Below, in pieces: positions 1-10,588 of a stretch of DNA of 64,000 bases (position 1 is its first letter; each line of letters starts with the position of its first letter). Position numbers and translations under genes: made by a program. Under the pieces are notes generated by a model. The model was given only the letters and a program-made list of their open reading frames with translations, ran no database searches and was not told the DNA's origin. The DNA comes from Pseudomonas sp. CFBP13508 (GTDB lineage Bacteria; Pseudomonadota; Gammaproteobacteria; Pseudomonadales; Pseudomonadaceae): NCBI RefSeq assembly GCF_005233515.1, contig NZ_QFZZ01000003.1, forward strand, positions 1 to 64,000, read 5' to 3'.

Positions 1-12
1 AGCGGGAGGCGA

Positions 13-40
13 ATTCTACAGCGTTAATCGCTGCTGTCAA
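13..40 (-). promoter_or_regulatory. rRNA operon promoter P2 (leftward)
   Basis: Read on the minus strand, TTGACA (35-40) and TAGAAT (13-18) are separated by 16 bases and followed by the GC-rich discriminator TCGCCTCCCGCT. This is the arrangement of the promoter nearest the 16S rRNA in Pseudomonas rrn operons. In P. aeruginosa an rrn operon also lies beside tyrS. The rRNA genes themselves would be just left of the window, so the assignment rests on promoter sequence plus synteny. The GC-rich start region is the type expected to respond to ppGpp/DksA (inference). Confidence 0.8.
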
Positions 41-215
41 CACCTCTTTTTCTCCGCTTTCGACCGAGAAGATCGAACCGTTAAAAGAGCCAAACATCAC
101 CGCTCTTTCAACTCCTTCCAGGCCTCGATGATCTGAAGCAAGCCACTGCCGAAAACTGCGTAACTCTTTGAATCTCAAGGAGTTTTCCGTTTCGACTGCG
201 CCGGAAGTGGGGCGA

Positions 216-243
216 ATTATAGACTTCTAGAATTCGCCGTCAA
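216..243 (-). promoter_or_regulatory. rRNA operon promoter P1 (leftward)
   Basis: On the minus strand TTGACG (238-243) is followed after 16 bases by a perfect TATAAT (216-221) and the GC-rich sequence TCGCCCC. It lies about 200 bases upstream of the P2 promoter at the left edge, a spacing usual for tandem rrn promoters. The promoter sits directly after the tyrS stop codon, so the rrn operon and tyrS run in the same direction as separate units. Confidence 0.75.
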
Positions 244-258
244 CCCCCAATTTCAACT

Positions 259-1458
259 TTATTCAGATTTCAGCGTAATACGTGCAAAAGCTTTCTTGCC
301 GGCTTGGCAAACGTGAGTCGTGCCCAGTACATATATAAAGGAGCGATCAACCACCTCACCATCGACACGCACCCCGCCAGCCGCCAACAGATCTCGCGCC
401 GCCGCTGAGTTCTTCACCAAGCCTGCCTTATTAAGGACGGCAGCGATTGGCATATCCTCAACCGAAGACAGCTCGATCTCAGGCAAGTCATCTGGAAGTT
501 CGCCATCCTTCATGCGGTTGCCAGCGCCTCGGTGAGCGTTCGCCGCAGCCTCTTCACCATGGAAACGCGCAACGATCTCTTCAGCGAGTTTGATTTTGAT
601 ATCACGTGGATTCGCCCCAGCTTCGACGTCAGCCCGGAATGCGTTGATATCATCCATCGAACGGAAGCTGAGCAACTCGAAGTAACGCCACATCAGCGCA
701 TCCGGGATGGAAACCAGCTTGCTGTACATGACGCCCGGCGCTTCCTGGATACCGACATAGTTACCCAGCGACTTGGACATCTTCTTCACGCCATCCAGAC
801 CTTCCAGCAATGGCATGGTCAGAATGCACTGTGCCTCCTGACCATACCCACGCTGCAACTCGCGACCCATCAGCAAGTTGAATTTCTGATCGGTACCGCC
901 CAGCTCGACATCGGCGCGCAGCGCGACCGAGTCATAACCCTGAACCAGCGGATAGAGGAACTCGTGAATAGCGATCGGCTGGTAGGTGGTATAGCGCTTG
1001 TCGAAGTCATCGCGCTCGAGCATGCGAGCGACGGTGTATTGCGAAGTCAGGCGAATGAAATCCGCCGGCCCCATCTTGTCCATCCAGGTGGAGTTGAAGG
1101 CAACTTCGGTTTTCGCCGGATCAAGGATTTTGAAAACCTGAGTCTTGTAGGTCTCGGCATTTTCCAGAACCTGCTCACGCGTCAGTGGCGGACGCGTGGC
1201 GCTCTTGCCACTCGGATCACCGATCATCCCGGTGAAGTCACCTATAAGGAAGATCACTTGGTGCCCCAGTTCCTGGAACTGACGCAGCTTATTAATAAGC
1301 ACGGTATGACCAAGATGCAGATCCGGAGCGGTAGGGTCGAAACCAGCCTTGATACGCAGCGGTTGGCCGCGCTTGAGCTTCTCGACCAGCTCGGACTCGA
1401 CCAATAGTTCTTCCGCACCACGTTTAATCAGCGCTAGCTGCTCTTCAACCGACTTCAT
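259..1458 (-). CDS. tyrS: Tyrosyl-tRNA synthetase
   Basis: Class I aminoacyl-tRNA synthetase that charges tRNA-Tyr in the cytoplasm. The 399-residue protein has the Rossmann-fold signature HLGH (about residues 48-51), the KMSKS loop (about residue 230) and a C-terminal S4 RNA-binding domain with the motif [13 protein letters not shown]. The frame is open for 19 further codons upstream, but the ATG at 1458 gives [11 protein letters not shown], the usual start of the family. The gene is divergent from the M23 peptidase gene and lies just upstream of the leftward rRNA promoters, as in P. aeruginosa (PA0668). Nothing is unusual in the catalytic motifs. Confidence 0.97.
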   Translation of the reverse strand: MKSVEEQLALIKRGAEELLVESELVEKLKRGQPLRIKAGFDPTAPDLHLGHTVLINKLRQFQELGHQVIFLIGDFTGMIGDPSGKSATRPPLTREQVLENAETYKTQVFKILDPAKTEVAFNSTWMDKMGPADFIRLTSQYTVARMLERDDFDKRYTTYQPIAIHEFLYPLVQGYDSVALRADVELGGTDQKFNLLMGRELQRGYGQEAQCILTMPLLEGLDGVKKMSKSLGNYVGIQEAPGVMYSKLVSIPDALMWRYFELLSFRSMDDINAFRADVEAGANPRDIKIKLAEEIVARFHGEEAAANAHRGAGNRMKDGELPDDLPEIELSSVEDMPIAAVLNKAGLVKNSAAARDLLAAGGVRVDGEVVDRSFIYVLGTTHVCQAGKKAFARITLKSE

Positions 1459-1549
1459 AACAGACCCGCAAGGCTCAGATTCAAAGGGAACCAACCATAC
1501 AAGAACGCGCACCAATTACAAGTTTTGCCCGGCGCACGGACACCAATCC

Positions 1550-1566
1550 ACAGACCCGAGGTCTGT
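1550..1566. repeat. Short palindrome in tyrS / M23 peptidase intergenic region
   Basis: A 7-bp perfect inverted repeat (ACAGACC, three-base loop CGA, GGTCTGT) lies between the divergent tyrS and M23 peptidase genes. It has no T-tract, so it is more likely an operator or mRNA leader hairpin than a terminator. Function unknown. Confidence 0.4.
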
Positions 1567-1670
1567 AGACTTGCTTCAGCGATGATTTGGTTATATTTTA
1601 TACAGTTATTTCATCTTCATCATGTCATTCATCTTTTCCAATTCATCTATTTCAAAGTCAAAAATTACCT

Positions 1671-3095
1671 ATGACCACAGAACCGTCTAAAGCGCCCCCG
1701 CTTTACCCGAAGACCCACCTGCTCGCCGCAAGTGGAATCGCCGCCCTTCTCAGCCTGGCGCTGCTGGTATTTCCCTCCAGCGATGTTGAAGCCAAAAAGA
1801 CGACTCTGAGTCTTGAACTGGAAAGTCCTGCTGAACAACTGACACAAGATCAAGACGCTGCTGATGCGGCTCAAGCCACAAACGAGCCGGTAGCTTCGCC
1901 GTTCGCACAAATCGAAAACAGCGACGAAAATGCCGCGCAAACCGCTGAAACCGCGCCAGCACCTGTAGCCCCTGCTGAGAAACCAAAAGAGCCTGGGCAC
2001 CGCGAGGTCGTGGTTTCCAAAGGCGATACGCTGTCTACCCTGTTTGAAAAAGTCGGCCTACCGGCAGCCTCCGTGCACGAAATACTGGCAAGCGACAAGC
2101 AAGCCAAGCAGTTCAGCCAACTCAAGCGCGGTCAGAAACTCGAATTCGAACTCAGCCCGGAAGGCCAGTTGACCAGCCTGCACAGCAAGGTCAGCGACGT
2201 TGAAACCATCACCCTGACCAAGAATGACAAGGGTTATTCGTTCAACCGAGTGACTGCCAAGCCAACCGTTCGCACTGCCTACGTCCACGGTGTCATCAAC
2301 AGCTCACTGTCGCAGTCCGCAGCCCGCGCCGGCCTTTCTCACAGCATGACCATGGACATGGCCAGCGTCTTTGGCTACGACATCGATTTCGCGCAGGACA
2401 TTCGTCAGGGTGATGAATTCGATGTGATCTACGAGCAGAAAGTCATCAACGGCAAGGCTGTCGGCACCGGCCCGATCCTGTCGGCGCGCTTCACCAACCG
2501 CGGGAAGACTTACACCGCTGTTCGCTACACCAACAAACAAGGCAACAGCAGCTATTACACTGCCGATGGCAACAGCATGCGCAAGGCCTTCATCCGTACG
2601 CCGGTTGACTTCGCCCGCATCAGCTCGAAGTTCTCCATGGGCCGCAAACACCCGATCCTCAACAAGATCCGCGCGCACAAAGGTGTCGACTATGCAGCGC
2701 CGCGAGGCACGCCGATCAAGGCTGCCGGTGACGGCAAAGTGTTGCTGGCCGGTCGTCGTGGTGGTTACGGCAACACTGTGATCATTCAGCACGGCAACAC
2801 TTACCGTACGCTCTATGGCCATATGCAGGGCTTTGCCAAAGGCGTGAAAACCGGTGGCAGCGTCAAGCAAGGTCAAGTCATTGGCTATATCGGTACAACC
2901 GGCCTTTCCACCGGCCCGCATTTGCACTATGAGTTCCAGGTCAACGGCGTTCACGTCGATCCGCTGGGCCAGAAGCTGCCGATGGCCGATCCGATCGCCA
3001 AGTCCGAACGCGCGCGCTTCCTCGCGCAGAGCCAGCCGTTGATGGCGCGCATGGATCAAGAGAAGGCCACCATGTTGGCTTCGAGCAAGCGCTAA
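1671..3095 (+). CDS. Murein DD-endopeptidase of the M23 (LytM) family, OapA/MepM-like
   Basis: Predicted inner-membrane-anchored zinc endopeptidase that would cut peptide cross-links in peptidoglycan. The 474-residue protein has a short cytoplasmic N-terminus, one membrane segment (about residues 16-36), a linker rich in Ala, Glu and Pro, a LysM/OapA-like domain starting with VVVSKGDTLSTLFEKVGL (about 110-190), and a C-terminal M23 domain. The zinc-binding motifs HKGVDY (about 336-341) and HLHYEF (about 417-422) are intact, so it should be active rather than a degenerate LytM regulator. ATG 1671 is chosen over an upstream in-frame start because the extra 28 residues would precede the membrane anchor and look non-coding. 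anmK follows 3 bases downstream, so the two wall-metabolism genes are probably co-transcribed. Confidence 0.9.
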   Translation: MTTEPSKAPPLYPKTHLLAASGIAALLSLALLVFPSSDVEAKKTTLSLELESPAEQLTQDQDAADAAQATNEPVASPFAQIENSDENAAQTAETAPAPVAPAEKPKEPGHREVVVSKGDTLSTLFEKVGLPAASVHEILASDKQAKQFSQLKRGQKLEFELSPEGQLTSLHSKVSDVETITLTKNDKGYSFNRVTAKPTVRTAYVHGVINSSLSQSAARAGLSHSMTMDMASVFGYDIDFAQDIRQGDEFDVIYEQKVINGKAVGTGPILSARFTNRGKTYTAVRYTNKQGNSSYYTADGNSMRKAFIRTPVDFARISSKFSMGRKHPILNKIRAHKGVDYAAPRGTPIKAAGDGKVLLAGRRGGYGNTVIIQHGNTYRTLYGHMQGFAKGVKTGGSVKQGQVIGYIGTTGLSTGPHLHYEFQVNGVHVDPLGQKLPMADPIAKSERARFLAQSQPLMARMDQEKATMLASSKR

Positions 3096-4190
<1,095 letters not shown>

Positions 4191-4201
4191 ACTTCAGATA
4201 C

Positions 4202-4238
4202 AAAAACGCCGCAGAACCGAAAGGCTCTGCGGCGTTTT
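4202..4238. terminator. Bidirectional rho-independent terminator between anmK and erpA
   Basis: A 10-bp stem (ACGCCGCAGA / TCTGCGGCGT) with a 10-base loop is flanked by AAAAA on the left and TTTT on the right. It can end both the rightward anmK transcript and the leftward erpA transcript. Confidence 0.9.
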
Positions 4239-4259
4239 GTTGTGTGCGCTGAAGCGCGA

Positions 4260-4610
4260 TCAGATCGAGAACGACGAACCACAACCACAAGTCGTTGTGG
4301 CATTCGGGTTCTTGATCACGAAGCGCGAACCTTCCAGACCTTCCTGATAATCCACCTCGGCACCGGCCAAGTACTGGAAGCTCATCGGATCGACCACCAG
4401 GCTCACGCCTTCGCGCTCGACGATGGTGTCGTCATCGGCCACGTCCTCATCGAAGGTGAAACCGTATTGAAACCCTGAACAACCGCCGCCCGTAACAAAT
4501 ACGCGCAGCTTCAAGCGATCATTCCCCTCTTCATCGACCAGGCTCTTCACCTTGTGCGCAGCACCTTGAGTGAATTGCAAAGCCGTGGGGGTGAAGGATT
4601 CGACGCTCAT
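4260..4610 (-). CDS. erpA: Iron-sulfur cluster insertion protein ErpA (A-type carrier)
   Basis: Small cytoplasmic carrier that delivers Fe-S clusters to target proteins such as those of the isoprenoid pathway. The 116-residue protein has the three cluster-binding cysteines of A-type carriers: Cys44 in [10 protein letters not shown] and Cys108/Cys110 in the C-terminal CGCGSSFSI. ErpA is favoured over IscA because of the N-terminal extension with [13 protein letters not shown] and the position beside argC and anmK as in other pseudomonads. It is a single-gene unit ending at the shared terminator at 4202-4238. Confidence 0.95.
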   Translation of the reverse strand: MSVESFTPTALQFTQGAAHKVKSLVDEEGNDRLKLRVFVTGGGCSGFQYGFTFDEDVADDDTIVEREGVSLVVDPMSFQYLAGAEVDYQEGLEGSRFVIKNPNATTTCGCGSSFSI

Positions 4611-4697
4611 GCTGACTATCTCCCGGCGTTACGCCGCCATAATGCGTGATGACGCGCATTATCCGCTTGTCCTAGAAAATTGGTCAACTATTAGAGG

Positions 4698-4778
4698 AGC
4701 AGCGGCAAGCTTCAAGCGGTGAGCTTCAAGCCTGCCTCTGATCTCTTGTAGCTTGTGGCTTGAAGCTCGTAGCTGCTT
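4698..4778. repeat. Imperfect inverted repeat with AAGCTTCAAG/CTTGAAGCT motifs after argC
   Basis: The arms AGCAGCGGCAAGCTTCAAG and CTTGAAGCTCGTAGCTGC can pair across about 80 bases, with further CTTGTAGCTTGTGGCTTG repeats inside. It sits immediately behind the argC stop codon. Similar GCTTGCAGCTTGCAGCT-rich sequences recur at 45,017-45,118. Probably a REP-like extragenic element that also forms a 3'-end hairpin. Confidence 0.55.
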
Positions 4779-5813
4779 TTAAGGCAGCATGCCGGCGTGT
4801 GACAGGCCGAAGCGCTCGTCCAGTCCGAAGAGGATGTTCATGTTCTGCACCGCCTGACCCGAGGCGCCCTTCACCAGATTGTCGATCACCGAGAGCACGA
4901 CCACCAGATCGCCATCCTGCGGACGATGCACAGCAATGCGGCAGACGTTGGCGCCACGTACGCTACGGGTTTCCGGATGGCTGCCGGCTGGCATTACATC
5001 GACGAACGGTTCGCTGGCGTATCGCTTTTCGAACAGCGCCTGCAGATTCACCGAACGATCGACCACAGTCGCGTAGAGCGTGGAGTGAATACCGCGAATC
5101 ATCGGCGTCAAATGCGGGACGAAGGTCAGGCCGACATCCTTGCCCGCCGCGCGACGCAGGCCCTGGCGAATTTCCGGCAAATGACGATGACCTTTTACCG
5201 CATAGGCCTTCATGCTTTCCGACGTCTCGGAGTAAAGCGAGCCTACAGCCGCTCCGCGGCCAGCACCGCTGACGCCGGATTTGCAGTCGGCGATCAAACG
5301 CGATGCGTCGGCCAGACCTGCTTCCAGCAACGGCAGGAAACCCAATTGCGTTGCGGTCGGATAGCAACCCGGCACCGCGATCAGGCGCGCTTTCTTGATC
5401 TGCTCGCGATTGACTTCCGGCAGACCATAGACCGCTTCGTCCAGCAGTTCCGGCGCGCCGTGTGGCTGGCCGTACCATTTGGCCCATTCATCAGCATCTT
5501 GCAAACGGAAGTCGGCGGACAAGTCGATGACCTTGGTACCCGCCGCCAGCAATTCGCCCGCCAGTGCGTGAGCCACACCGTGCGGCGTGGCGAAGAACAC
5601 CACATCGCAAGCGCCGAGGGTTTTGATGTCCGGCACGCTGAACGCCAGCCCGTCATAGTGACCGCGCAGGTTCGGGTACATGTCAGCCACGGCCAGACCG
5701 GCCTCGGATCGGGAAGTGATGACGACCACTTCTGCCTGCGGATGCTGTGCCAACAGACGCAGCAGTTCGACACCGGTGTAACCCGTGCCGCCGACGATAC
5801 CGACCTTGACCAT
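4779..5813 (-). CDS. argC: N-acetyl-gamma-glutamyl-phosphate reductase
   Basis: Third step of arginine synthesis: NADPH-dependent reduction of N-acetylglutamyl-5-phosphate to the semialdehyde. The 344-residue protein has an N-terminal Rossmann motif [10 protein letters not shown] (residues 5-14), the catalytic cysteine in [12 protein letters not shown] (Cys150) and the conserved KSGVSGAGR segment. ATG 5813 is chosen because translation from the upstream in-frame start would add 24 residues before the nucleotide-binding strand. No other arg gene is adjacent. hemJ diverges from it. Confidence 0.96.
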   Translation of the reverse strand: MVKVGIVGGTGYTGVELLRLLAQHPQAEVVVITSRSEAGLAVADMYPNLRGHYDGLAFSVPDIKTLGACDVVFFATPHGVAHALAGELLAAGTKVIDLSADFRLQDADEWAKWYGQPHGAPELLDEAVYGLPEVNREQIKKARLIAVPGCYPTATQLGFLPLLEAGLADASRLIADCKSGVSGAGRGAAVGSLYSETSESMKAYAVKGHRHLPEIRQGLRRAAGKDVGLTFVPHLTPMIRGIHSTLYATVVDRSVNLQALFEKRYASEPFVDVMPAGSHPETRSVRGANVCRIAVHRPQDGDLVVVLSVIDNLVKGASGQAVQNMNILFGLDERFGLSHAGMLP

Positions 5814-5947
5814 AAACCTGCCCTCAACGAACCCACTGGAAAGCCGTCGATAATAGGGGCCGCGCGCGCCTGCGACAACCGCCAAGGTGACGCGCGGACG
5901 CTCAAGCCTCTACTATCTGGCTACCGTGAATGAGGGAATAACCAAAA

Positions 5948-6376
5948 ATGCTCTATCTATGGCTCAAAGCGTTTCACATTGTCAGCGTCGTCTGCTGGTT
6001 TGCCGGGCTGTTCTACTTGCCGCGCCTGTTCGTTTACCACGCGCAAAGCGCAGACACGATCAGCCAGGAACGCTTCAGCGTCATGGAGCGCAAGCTGTAT
6101 CGCGGCATCATGGGCCCGGCGATGATCGCCACGCTGATCTTCGGTGGCTGGCTGATCTACCTCAACCCAAGCCTTTTCAGCCAGGGCGGCTGGATTCACG
6201 CAAAACTGACTCTGGTCGTGCTGCTGATCGGTTACCACCATATGTGCGGCGCGCAGGTCAAACGCTTCGCCCGTGGCGAAAACACCCGCAGCCATGTCTT
6301 TTATCGCTGGTTCAATGAAGTGCCGGTTCTGATATTGCTGGCTATCGTAATTCTGGTCGTGGTCAAGCCGTTCTAA
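5948..6376 (+). CDS. hemJ: Protoporphyrinogen IX oxidase HemJ
   Basis: Integral membrane enzyme that oxidises protoporphyrinogen IX to protoporphyrin IX, the penultimate step of heme synthesis. The 142-residue protein has four hydrophobic helices and the family's early KAFHIVSVVCWFAGLFYLPR segment with a conserved His (residue 10), plus YHHMCG near residue 100. Many databases call this family UPF0093 or CopD-like. The length is normal. The next gene starts 32 bases downstream, so they may form one transcript. Confidence 0.88.
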   Translation: MLYLWLKAFHIVSVVCWFAGLFYLPRLFVYHAQSADTISQERFSVMERKLYRGIMGPAMIATLIFGGWLIYLNPSLFSQGGWIHAKLTLVVLLIGYHHMCGAQVKRFARGENTRSHVFYRWFNEVPVLILLAIVILVVVKPF

Positions 6377-6408
6377 CTTCAATCGATAAAAATCTTCGGG
6401 GGTTCACA

Positions 6409-7377
6409 ATGTCGCTGCCCGCTGTGTTCGAACAACGTCTGCGTCTGCCCGTGGTTGCGGCGCCGATGTTTCTGATCTCCAATCCGGAACTGGTGCTCGC
6501 CTGCTGCCGCAACGGCGTGGTCGGCAGCTTTCCGGCTCTTAACCAACGCGAAAGCAGTGGGTTCAAGGCCTGGCTGGAACAGATCGAAGCGGGCCTGGCG
6601 ACGCTGGATAATCCGGCCCCTTACGCAGTGAACCTGATTGTTCATCACAGCAACCCGCGTCTGCAGGCGGATCTGGACATTTGCGTCGAGCACAAGGTGC
6701 CGATCGTTATCACCAGCCTCGGCGCGGTGAAGGAACTGGTCGACGCGGTGCACAGCTACGGCGGTCTGGTGTTTCACGACGTGACCACGCGGCGCCATGC
6801 CGAGAAAGCCGCTGAAGCCGGTGTCGACGGGCTGATTGCCGTCGCGGCCGGTGCCGGCGGGCATGCCGGCACCTGGAGCCCGTTTGCGCTGATTGCCGAG
6901 ATCCGTGAGTTCTTCGACAAGACACTCTTGCTTGCAGGATGTCTGAACCACGGCCATGAGATTCTCGCCGCGCAGCTGCTCGGTGCGGATTTGGCCTACT
7001 TCGGTACGCGATTTATCGGCACAACAGAAAGTCACGCGCCTGACGCCTACAAAGACATGCTGCTGACAGCCAAGGCTGCCGACATCATTCATACTCCAGC
7101 GGTGTCGGGAGTGCCGGCCAGTTTCATGCGCCAGAGCCTGGAGGCGGCAGGTTTCGACATGGCGGCCCTGCAAGGCAAGGGCGAGGTGAACTTCGGCGAC
7201 AAGCTCAAGCCGATCAACGATGAAGCCAAGGCCTGGAAGACCGTGTGGTCGGCGGGCCAGGGAGTTGGCCAGATTGACGATCTGCCGAGTGTGGATCAAT
7301 TGATTGCACGGCTCGACGCTGAATATCGTCAAGCCCAAACGCGCGCTGCACAGCTGCCACAACGCTGGCCGCGCTGA
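6409..7377 (+). CDS. Nitronate monooxygenase-family flavoprotein
   Basis: FMN-dependent TIM-barrel enzyme of the nitronate monooxygenase / 2-nitropropane dioxygenase family, expected to detoxify alkyl nitronates. The 322-residue protein has the N-terminal LPVVAAPMFLISNPELV motif, the FMN phosphate-binding AAGAGGHAG segment (about residue 145) and a second phosphate loop around GADLAYFGTRFIGT. It lies between hemJ and a DUF805 gene. The substrate cannot be deduced, because the family also contains enoyl reductase-like members. Confidence 0.85.
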   Translation: MSLPAVFEQRLRLPVVAAPMFLISNPELVLACCRNGVVGSFPALNQRESSGFKAWLEQIEAGLATLDNPAPYAVNLIVHHSNPRLQADLDICVEHKVPIVITSLGAVKELVDAVHSYGGLVFHDVTTRRHAEKAAEAGVDGLIAVAAGAGGHAGTWSPFALIAEIREFFDKTLLLAGCLNHGHEILAAQLLGADLAYFGTRFIGTTESHAPDAYKDMLLTAKAADIIHTPAVSGVPASFMRQSLEAAGFDMAALQGKGEVNFGDKLKPINDEAKAWKTVWSAGQGVGQIDDLPSVDQLIARLDAEYRQAQTRAAQLPQRWPR

Positions 7378-7443
7378 AAAACATATCTGGCCAGTCCTGA
7401 TCAGACTGGCTGCCAAATGAATCGCGACAAGGATGCCTCGGCC

Positions 7444-8391
7444 ATGAGCGACACCCGTTACAAGATCGTCTTCGACGGCGCGCTACAGCCCGGCGTCGAC
7501 CTCACCACCGCCAAGCTGAATCTGGCGGATCTGTTCAAAAGCGATGTGGCCGCCATCGAGCGCCTGTTCAATGGCCGCACCGTCGCTCTCAAACGTGATT
7601 TGTCCCACAGCGATGCGCAGACGTATCTGCAGGCGTTGAACAAAACCGGGATCGATGCGCGGATCGAAGCGGAAACTGCCATCGAGCTGAATCTGGCGGA
7701 TGTCCACGATAACCCTGCAGCGGTGGCCGAACCGGACTCGCCTTACGCCCCACCCCGCGCAAATGTCGGCGAAACTCTGCCGCCGTTCGCCACGCTCAAG
7801 CCATTCAGCGTCGAAGGCCGGATCGGTCGCCTGCGCTTTCTGGCCTGGACCATGGTCTTGAGCCTGGTGACCCTGCCCACCGTCGGCGTGTTTGCTTTGA
7901 TTGCGTTGGGCCTGGTCAGCGGCGACTCGACTACCGGCCTGATCCTCGGCGGCATTCTGGCGGTCTTCCTGTTCATTGGCTTCATGATCGTCAGCATTCT
8001 GTTCAGCGTTCAGCGCCTGCACGATATCGGCTGGTCGGGCTGGCTGTGGCTGTTGAATCTGGTGCCGTTCGTGGGCAGTTTTTTCCCGCTGATAATGATG
8101 GTCGTACCCGGCAATGCCGGCGCCAACCGCTATGGGCCGCCACCACCGCCCAACAGCTCGGCGGTGAAAGTGCTGTGCTCATTGTGGATCGTATTCTTCG
8201 CGCTGATTTTTGCCGGCGGCCTGCTTGGCGGCTTCTCGGCTGTCCAGGAAGAATATGAAAGCAATCTGGAGAGCAGCTATGACAGCGGCTCGGTGACCAC
8301 CGACGAAGTCGAGGTCGTCGAACCGCCAGCGATTTCCACCGACGAAGCAGCCGAACCGGCGCAGGCCCCTGTAGACTCTGCGCAAGAATGA
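7444..8391 (+). CDS. DUF805 domain membrane protein
   Basis: Membrane protein of unknown function, 315 residues from ATG 7444; an upstream in-frame start at 7417 would add nine residues. The first roughly 75 residues form a soluble alpha/beta region (YKIVFDGALQPG...) resembling small domains that precede DUF805 in other pseudomonads. A Pro-rich linker follows, then the DUF805 region with GRIGRLRFLAW, several membrane helices and the family motif RLHDIGWSGWLW followed by GANRYGP. A last helix and an acidic, Ala/Pro-rich tail end the protein. The gene is not clearly linked to its neighbours. Confidence 0.85.
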   Translation: MSDTRYKIVFDGALQPGVDLTTAKLNLADLFKSDVAAIERLFNGRTVALKRDLSHSDAQTYLQALNKTGIDARIEAETAIELNLADVHDNPAAVAEPDSPYAPPRANVGETLPPFATLKPFSVEGRIGRLRFLAWTMVLSLVTLPTVGVFALIALGLVSGDSTTGLILGGILAVFLFIGFMIVSILFSVQRLHDIGWSGWLWLLNLVPFVGSFFPLIMMVVPGNAGANRYGPPPPPNSSAVKVLCSLWIVFFALIFAGGLLGGFSAVQEEYESNLESSYDSGSVTTDEVEVVEPPAISTDEAAEPAQAPVDSAQE

Positions 8392-8452
8392 ACAGCGCTC
8401 CCTGCCGCGACAACCGCGTCGCCGCCGCGGAGCTGTTGCGATGGAGAACTGC

Positions 8453-9241
8453 ATGACCCGTTACGCTCTGATCACCGGCGCTTCCAGCGGCATCGGCCTG
8501 GCCATGGCCGAAGCACTGGCCCGGCGCGGCCGCAGCCTGATTCTGGTGGCACGACAGCGTGATCAGCTGGAAAGTATCGCCATCGAGCTGACCCAGCGTT
8601 TCGATGTCGAAGTATTGTTTCGTGCCTGCGATCTCGGCGAACCGTTGCGCCTGTCGGGCTTTTTGCTGGAGCTGGAAGAAGGCGATCGGCAGATCGATCT
8701 GCTGGTCAATTGCGCAGGCATGGGCACCTGCGGGCCATTCCTGGCGCAAGACTGGATGACCGAGCAGGACCTCATCGAGGTCAATATCCTCGCCCTCACC
8801 CGCCTCTGCCATGCGGTGGGTAACAGCATGGCGCTGCTGGGTGGCGGGCAGATCCTCAATGTCGCGTCGGTGGCTGCGTACAGCCCCGGCCCATGGATGA
8901 GCACCTACTACGCCAGCAAAGCCTATGTGCTGCATTTTTCCGAAGCCCTGCGCGTGGAGCTCAAACAAAGCGGCGTGAAAGTCTCCGTGCTTTGCCCCGG
9001 CCCGACGCGCACACCGTTCTTCCGAACCGCACAGATGAGTAGCGAAAAGATCGAAAGCAGCCACTCGCTGATGAGTCCGGAAGAAGTGGCACTGCATGCC
9101 GTACGCGCACTGGATAAAAACCGCGCCATCATCATTCCGGGACGGCGCAACCGCTGGCTGGCGTTCCTGCCGCGACTGGGTTCGCGCTGGCTTAACCGGA
9201 CGATTGTCGGCATGGTCAATAAAGCTTACTGCCCCCGCTAG
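8453..9241 (+). CDS. Short-chain dehydrogenase/reductase (SDR) family protein
   Basis: Classical SDR of 262 residues, probably NAD(P)H-dependent. It has the glycine-rich TGASSGIGLAMAEAL motif (residues 8-22), NCAGMG in the place of NNAG, and the catalytic YYASKAY with upstream Ser in NVASVAAY. ATG 8453 is preferred to 8441, which would add four residues. The C-terminus carries a hydrophobic/basic stretch (IPGRRNRWLAFLPRLGSRWL), often seen in SDRs that sit at a membrane or act on fatty-acyl substrates. The substrate is unknown. The HIT gene follows after 56 bases. Confidence 0.88.
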   Translation: MTRYALITGASSGIGLAMAEALARRGRSLILVARQRDQLESIAIELTQRFDVEVLFRACDLGEPLRLSGFLLELEEGDRQIDLLVNCAGMGTCGPFLAQDWMTEQDLIEVNILALTRLCHAVGNSMALLGGGQILNVASVAAYSPGPWMSTYYASKAYVLHFSEALRVELKQSGVKVSVLCPGPTRTPFFRTAQMSSEKIESSHSLMSPEEVALHAVRALDKNRAIIIPGRRNRWLAFLPRLGSRWLNRTIVGMVNKAYCPR

Positions 9242-9297
9242 GAACACGACTTCGAAGCGGTACACTCGATTCAGCCCAACTCAACGGAGAAACAGCA

Positions 9298-9636
9298 GTG
9301 GATACTCTGTTCACCAAGATCATCAACCGGGAAATCCCGGCCAATATCATCTACGAGGACGACCAGGTTCTGGCCTTCCACGACATCGCCCCACAGGCTC
9401 CGGTGCACTTTCTGGTGATCCCGAAAAAACCGGTGCGCACGCTCAACGACCTGACCGAAGACGACAAGGCGCTGGCCGGGCACATTCTGTTCACCGCGCA
9501 GCGTCTGGCGCTGGAACTGGGTTGCAAAGAAGGCTTCCGCGTGGTGATGAACTGCAATGAACTTGGCGGGCAGACTGTCTATCACATCCATATGCACGTG
9601 CTGGGGCAGCGCCAGATGAACTGGCCGCCGGGCTGA
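9298..9636 (+). CDS. Histidine triad (HIT) nucleotide-binding protein
   Basis: Small HINT-type hydrolase that acts on purine nucleoside phosphoramidates or related adenylates. The 112-residue protein has the active-site triad HIHMHVLG near the C-terminus and the IPANIIYEDDQVLAFHDI segment typical of HinT. The start codon is GTG at 9298, supported by a GGAGA Shine-Dalgarno sequence at 9285-9289. Length and motif are normal. A REP pair lies immediately downstream. Confidence 0.93.
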   Translation: MDTLFTKIINREIPANIIYEDDQVLAFHDIAPQAPVHFLVIPKKPVRTLNDLTEDDKALAGHILFTAQRLALELGCKEGFRVVMNCNELGGQTVYHIHMHVLGQRQMNWPPG

Positions 9637-9652
9637 TTGGCGACAACCAACC

Positions 9653-9739
9653 GTGGGAGCGAGCCTGCTCGCGAAGGCGCCGATACATCCAACACTTCAG
9701 TAGCCGATAATCCGCTTTCGCGAGCAGGCTCGCTCCCAC
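9653..9739. repeat. REP doublet (inverted pair, REPIN)
   Basis: Two copies of GTGGGAGCGAGCCTGCTCGCGA face each other around a short non-conserved centre, between the HIT gene and coq7. This is the common P. fluorescens REP sequence, mobilised as a REPIN by a RAYT transposase; no such transposase gene is in the window. Confidence 0.93.
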
Positions 9740-9832
9740 AAAAAAGCCTGACCGCGCAGCAAGTGACCCAGCGCAAACCCTCGCCGGCCGATTCGGTTAA
9801 ACTGGCCGCCGAGATTCTTCCCGGAGGTCAGC

Positions 9833-10480
9833 ATGACTACCCAACGTCACTACTCGCCCATAGACCGTCTGCTACTGCAAGCCGATGCCGCGATGCGCAC
9901 CCTGTTGCCCTTCAGTGGCCAGCCGTACCGCCCGTCGCCAGCGATTCTGCAGCCGGATACGCAGATGAGCGATGAAGACACCCGCCATGTCGCCGGTCTG
10001 ATGCGCATCAACCACACCGGCGAAGTCTGCGCCCAGGCGCTGTACCAGGGCCAGGCGCTGACCGCCAAGTTGCCGCAGGTACGCGCAGCCATGGAGCACG
10101 CGGCTGAAGAAGAGATCGATCATCTGGTCTGGTGCGAACAGCGCATCCATCAGCTGGGCAGCCACACCAGCGTGCTGAATCCACTGTTCTACGGCATGTC
10201 CTTCGGCATCGGCGCGGTCGCCGGCCTGATCAGCGACAAGGTCAGTCTGGGTTTCGTTGCTGCGACCGAGCATCAGGTGTGCAAGCACTTGAACGAACAT
10301 CTGGAGCAGTTGCCGGCCGAGGACGAAAAATCCCGGGCAATTCTCGAGCAGATGCGCATCGATGAAGAACACCATGCGGAAAGTGCCCTGGATGCGGGCG
10401 GGTTTCGTTTTCCGGCGCCGGTGAAGTTCGGGATGAGCTTGCTGGCGAAGGTGATGACCAAGAGTACTTATCGGATTTGA
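9833..10480 (+). CDS. coq7: 2-nonaprenyl-3-methyl-6-methoxy-1,4-benzoquinol hydroxylase Coq7
   Basis: Membrane-associated di-iron monooxygenase that adds the last hydroxyl in aerobic ubiquinone synthesis. The 215-residue protein has the carboxylate and histidine ligands in two repeats: [12 protein letters not shown] with EEEIDHL, and [11 protein letters not shown] near the C-terminus. The hydrophobic [16 protein letters not shown] segment is the likely membrane-associating helix. The length is usual for the Pseudomonas form. A GGAGG ribosome-binding site precedes ATG 9833. A REP copy and a strong terminator lie behind it. Confidence 0.94.
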   Translation: MTTQRHYSPIDRLLLQADAAMRTLLPFSGQPYRPSPAILQPDTQMSDEDTRHVAGLMRINHTGEVCAQALYQGQALTAKLPQVRAAMEHAAEEEIDHLVWCEQRIHQLGSHTSVLNPLFYGMSFGIGAVAGLISDKVSLGFVAATEHQVCKHLNEHLEQLPAEDEKSRAILEQMRIDEEHHAESALDAGGFRFPAPVKFGMSLLAKVMTKSTYRI

Positions 10481-10504
10481 GAACGGTACTGCTGCAGAGG
10501 GCCC

Positions 10505-10530
10505 CTTCGCGAGCAGGCTCGCTCCCACAG
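10505..10530. repeat. Single REP copy after coq7
   Basis: One copy of TTCGCGAGCAGGCTCGCTCC-type REP without a partner in inverted orientation, located between the coq7 stop codon and the terminator at 10,547. Confidence 0.85.
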
Positions 10531-10546
10531 GGGGGTGGCAGAAACG

Positions 10547-10574
10547 AAAAAGGCGACCGAAAGGTCGCCTTTTT
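10547..10574. terminator. Rho-independent terminator between coq7 and speD
   Basis: A perfect 12-bp stem AAAAAGGCGACC / GGTCGCCTTTTT with a GAAA tetraloop. A-tract and T-tract on either side make it usable by both the rightward coq7 and the leftward speD transcripts. Confidence 0.92.
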
Positions 10575-10588
10575 TGTTTCCGGGAATC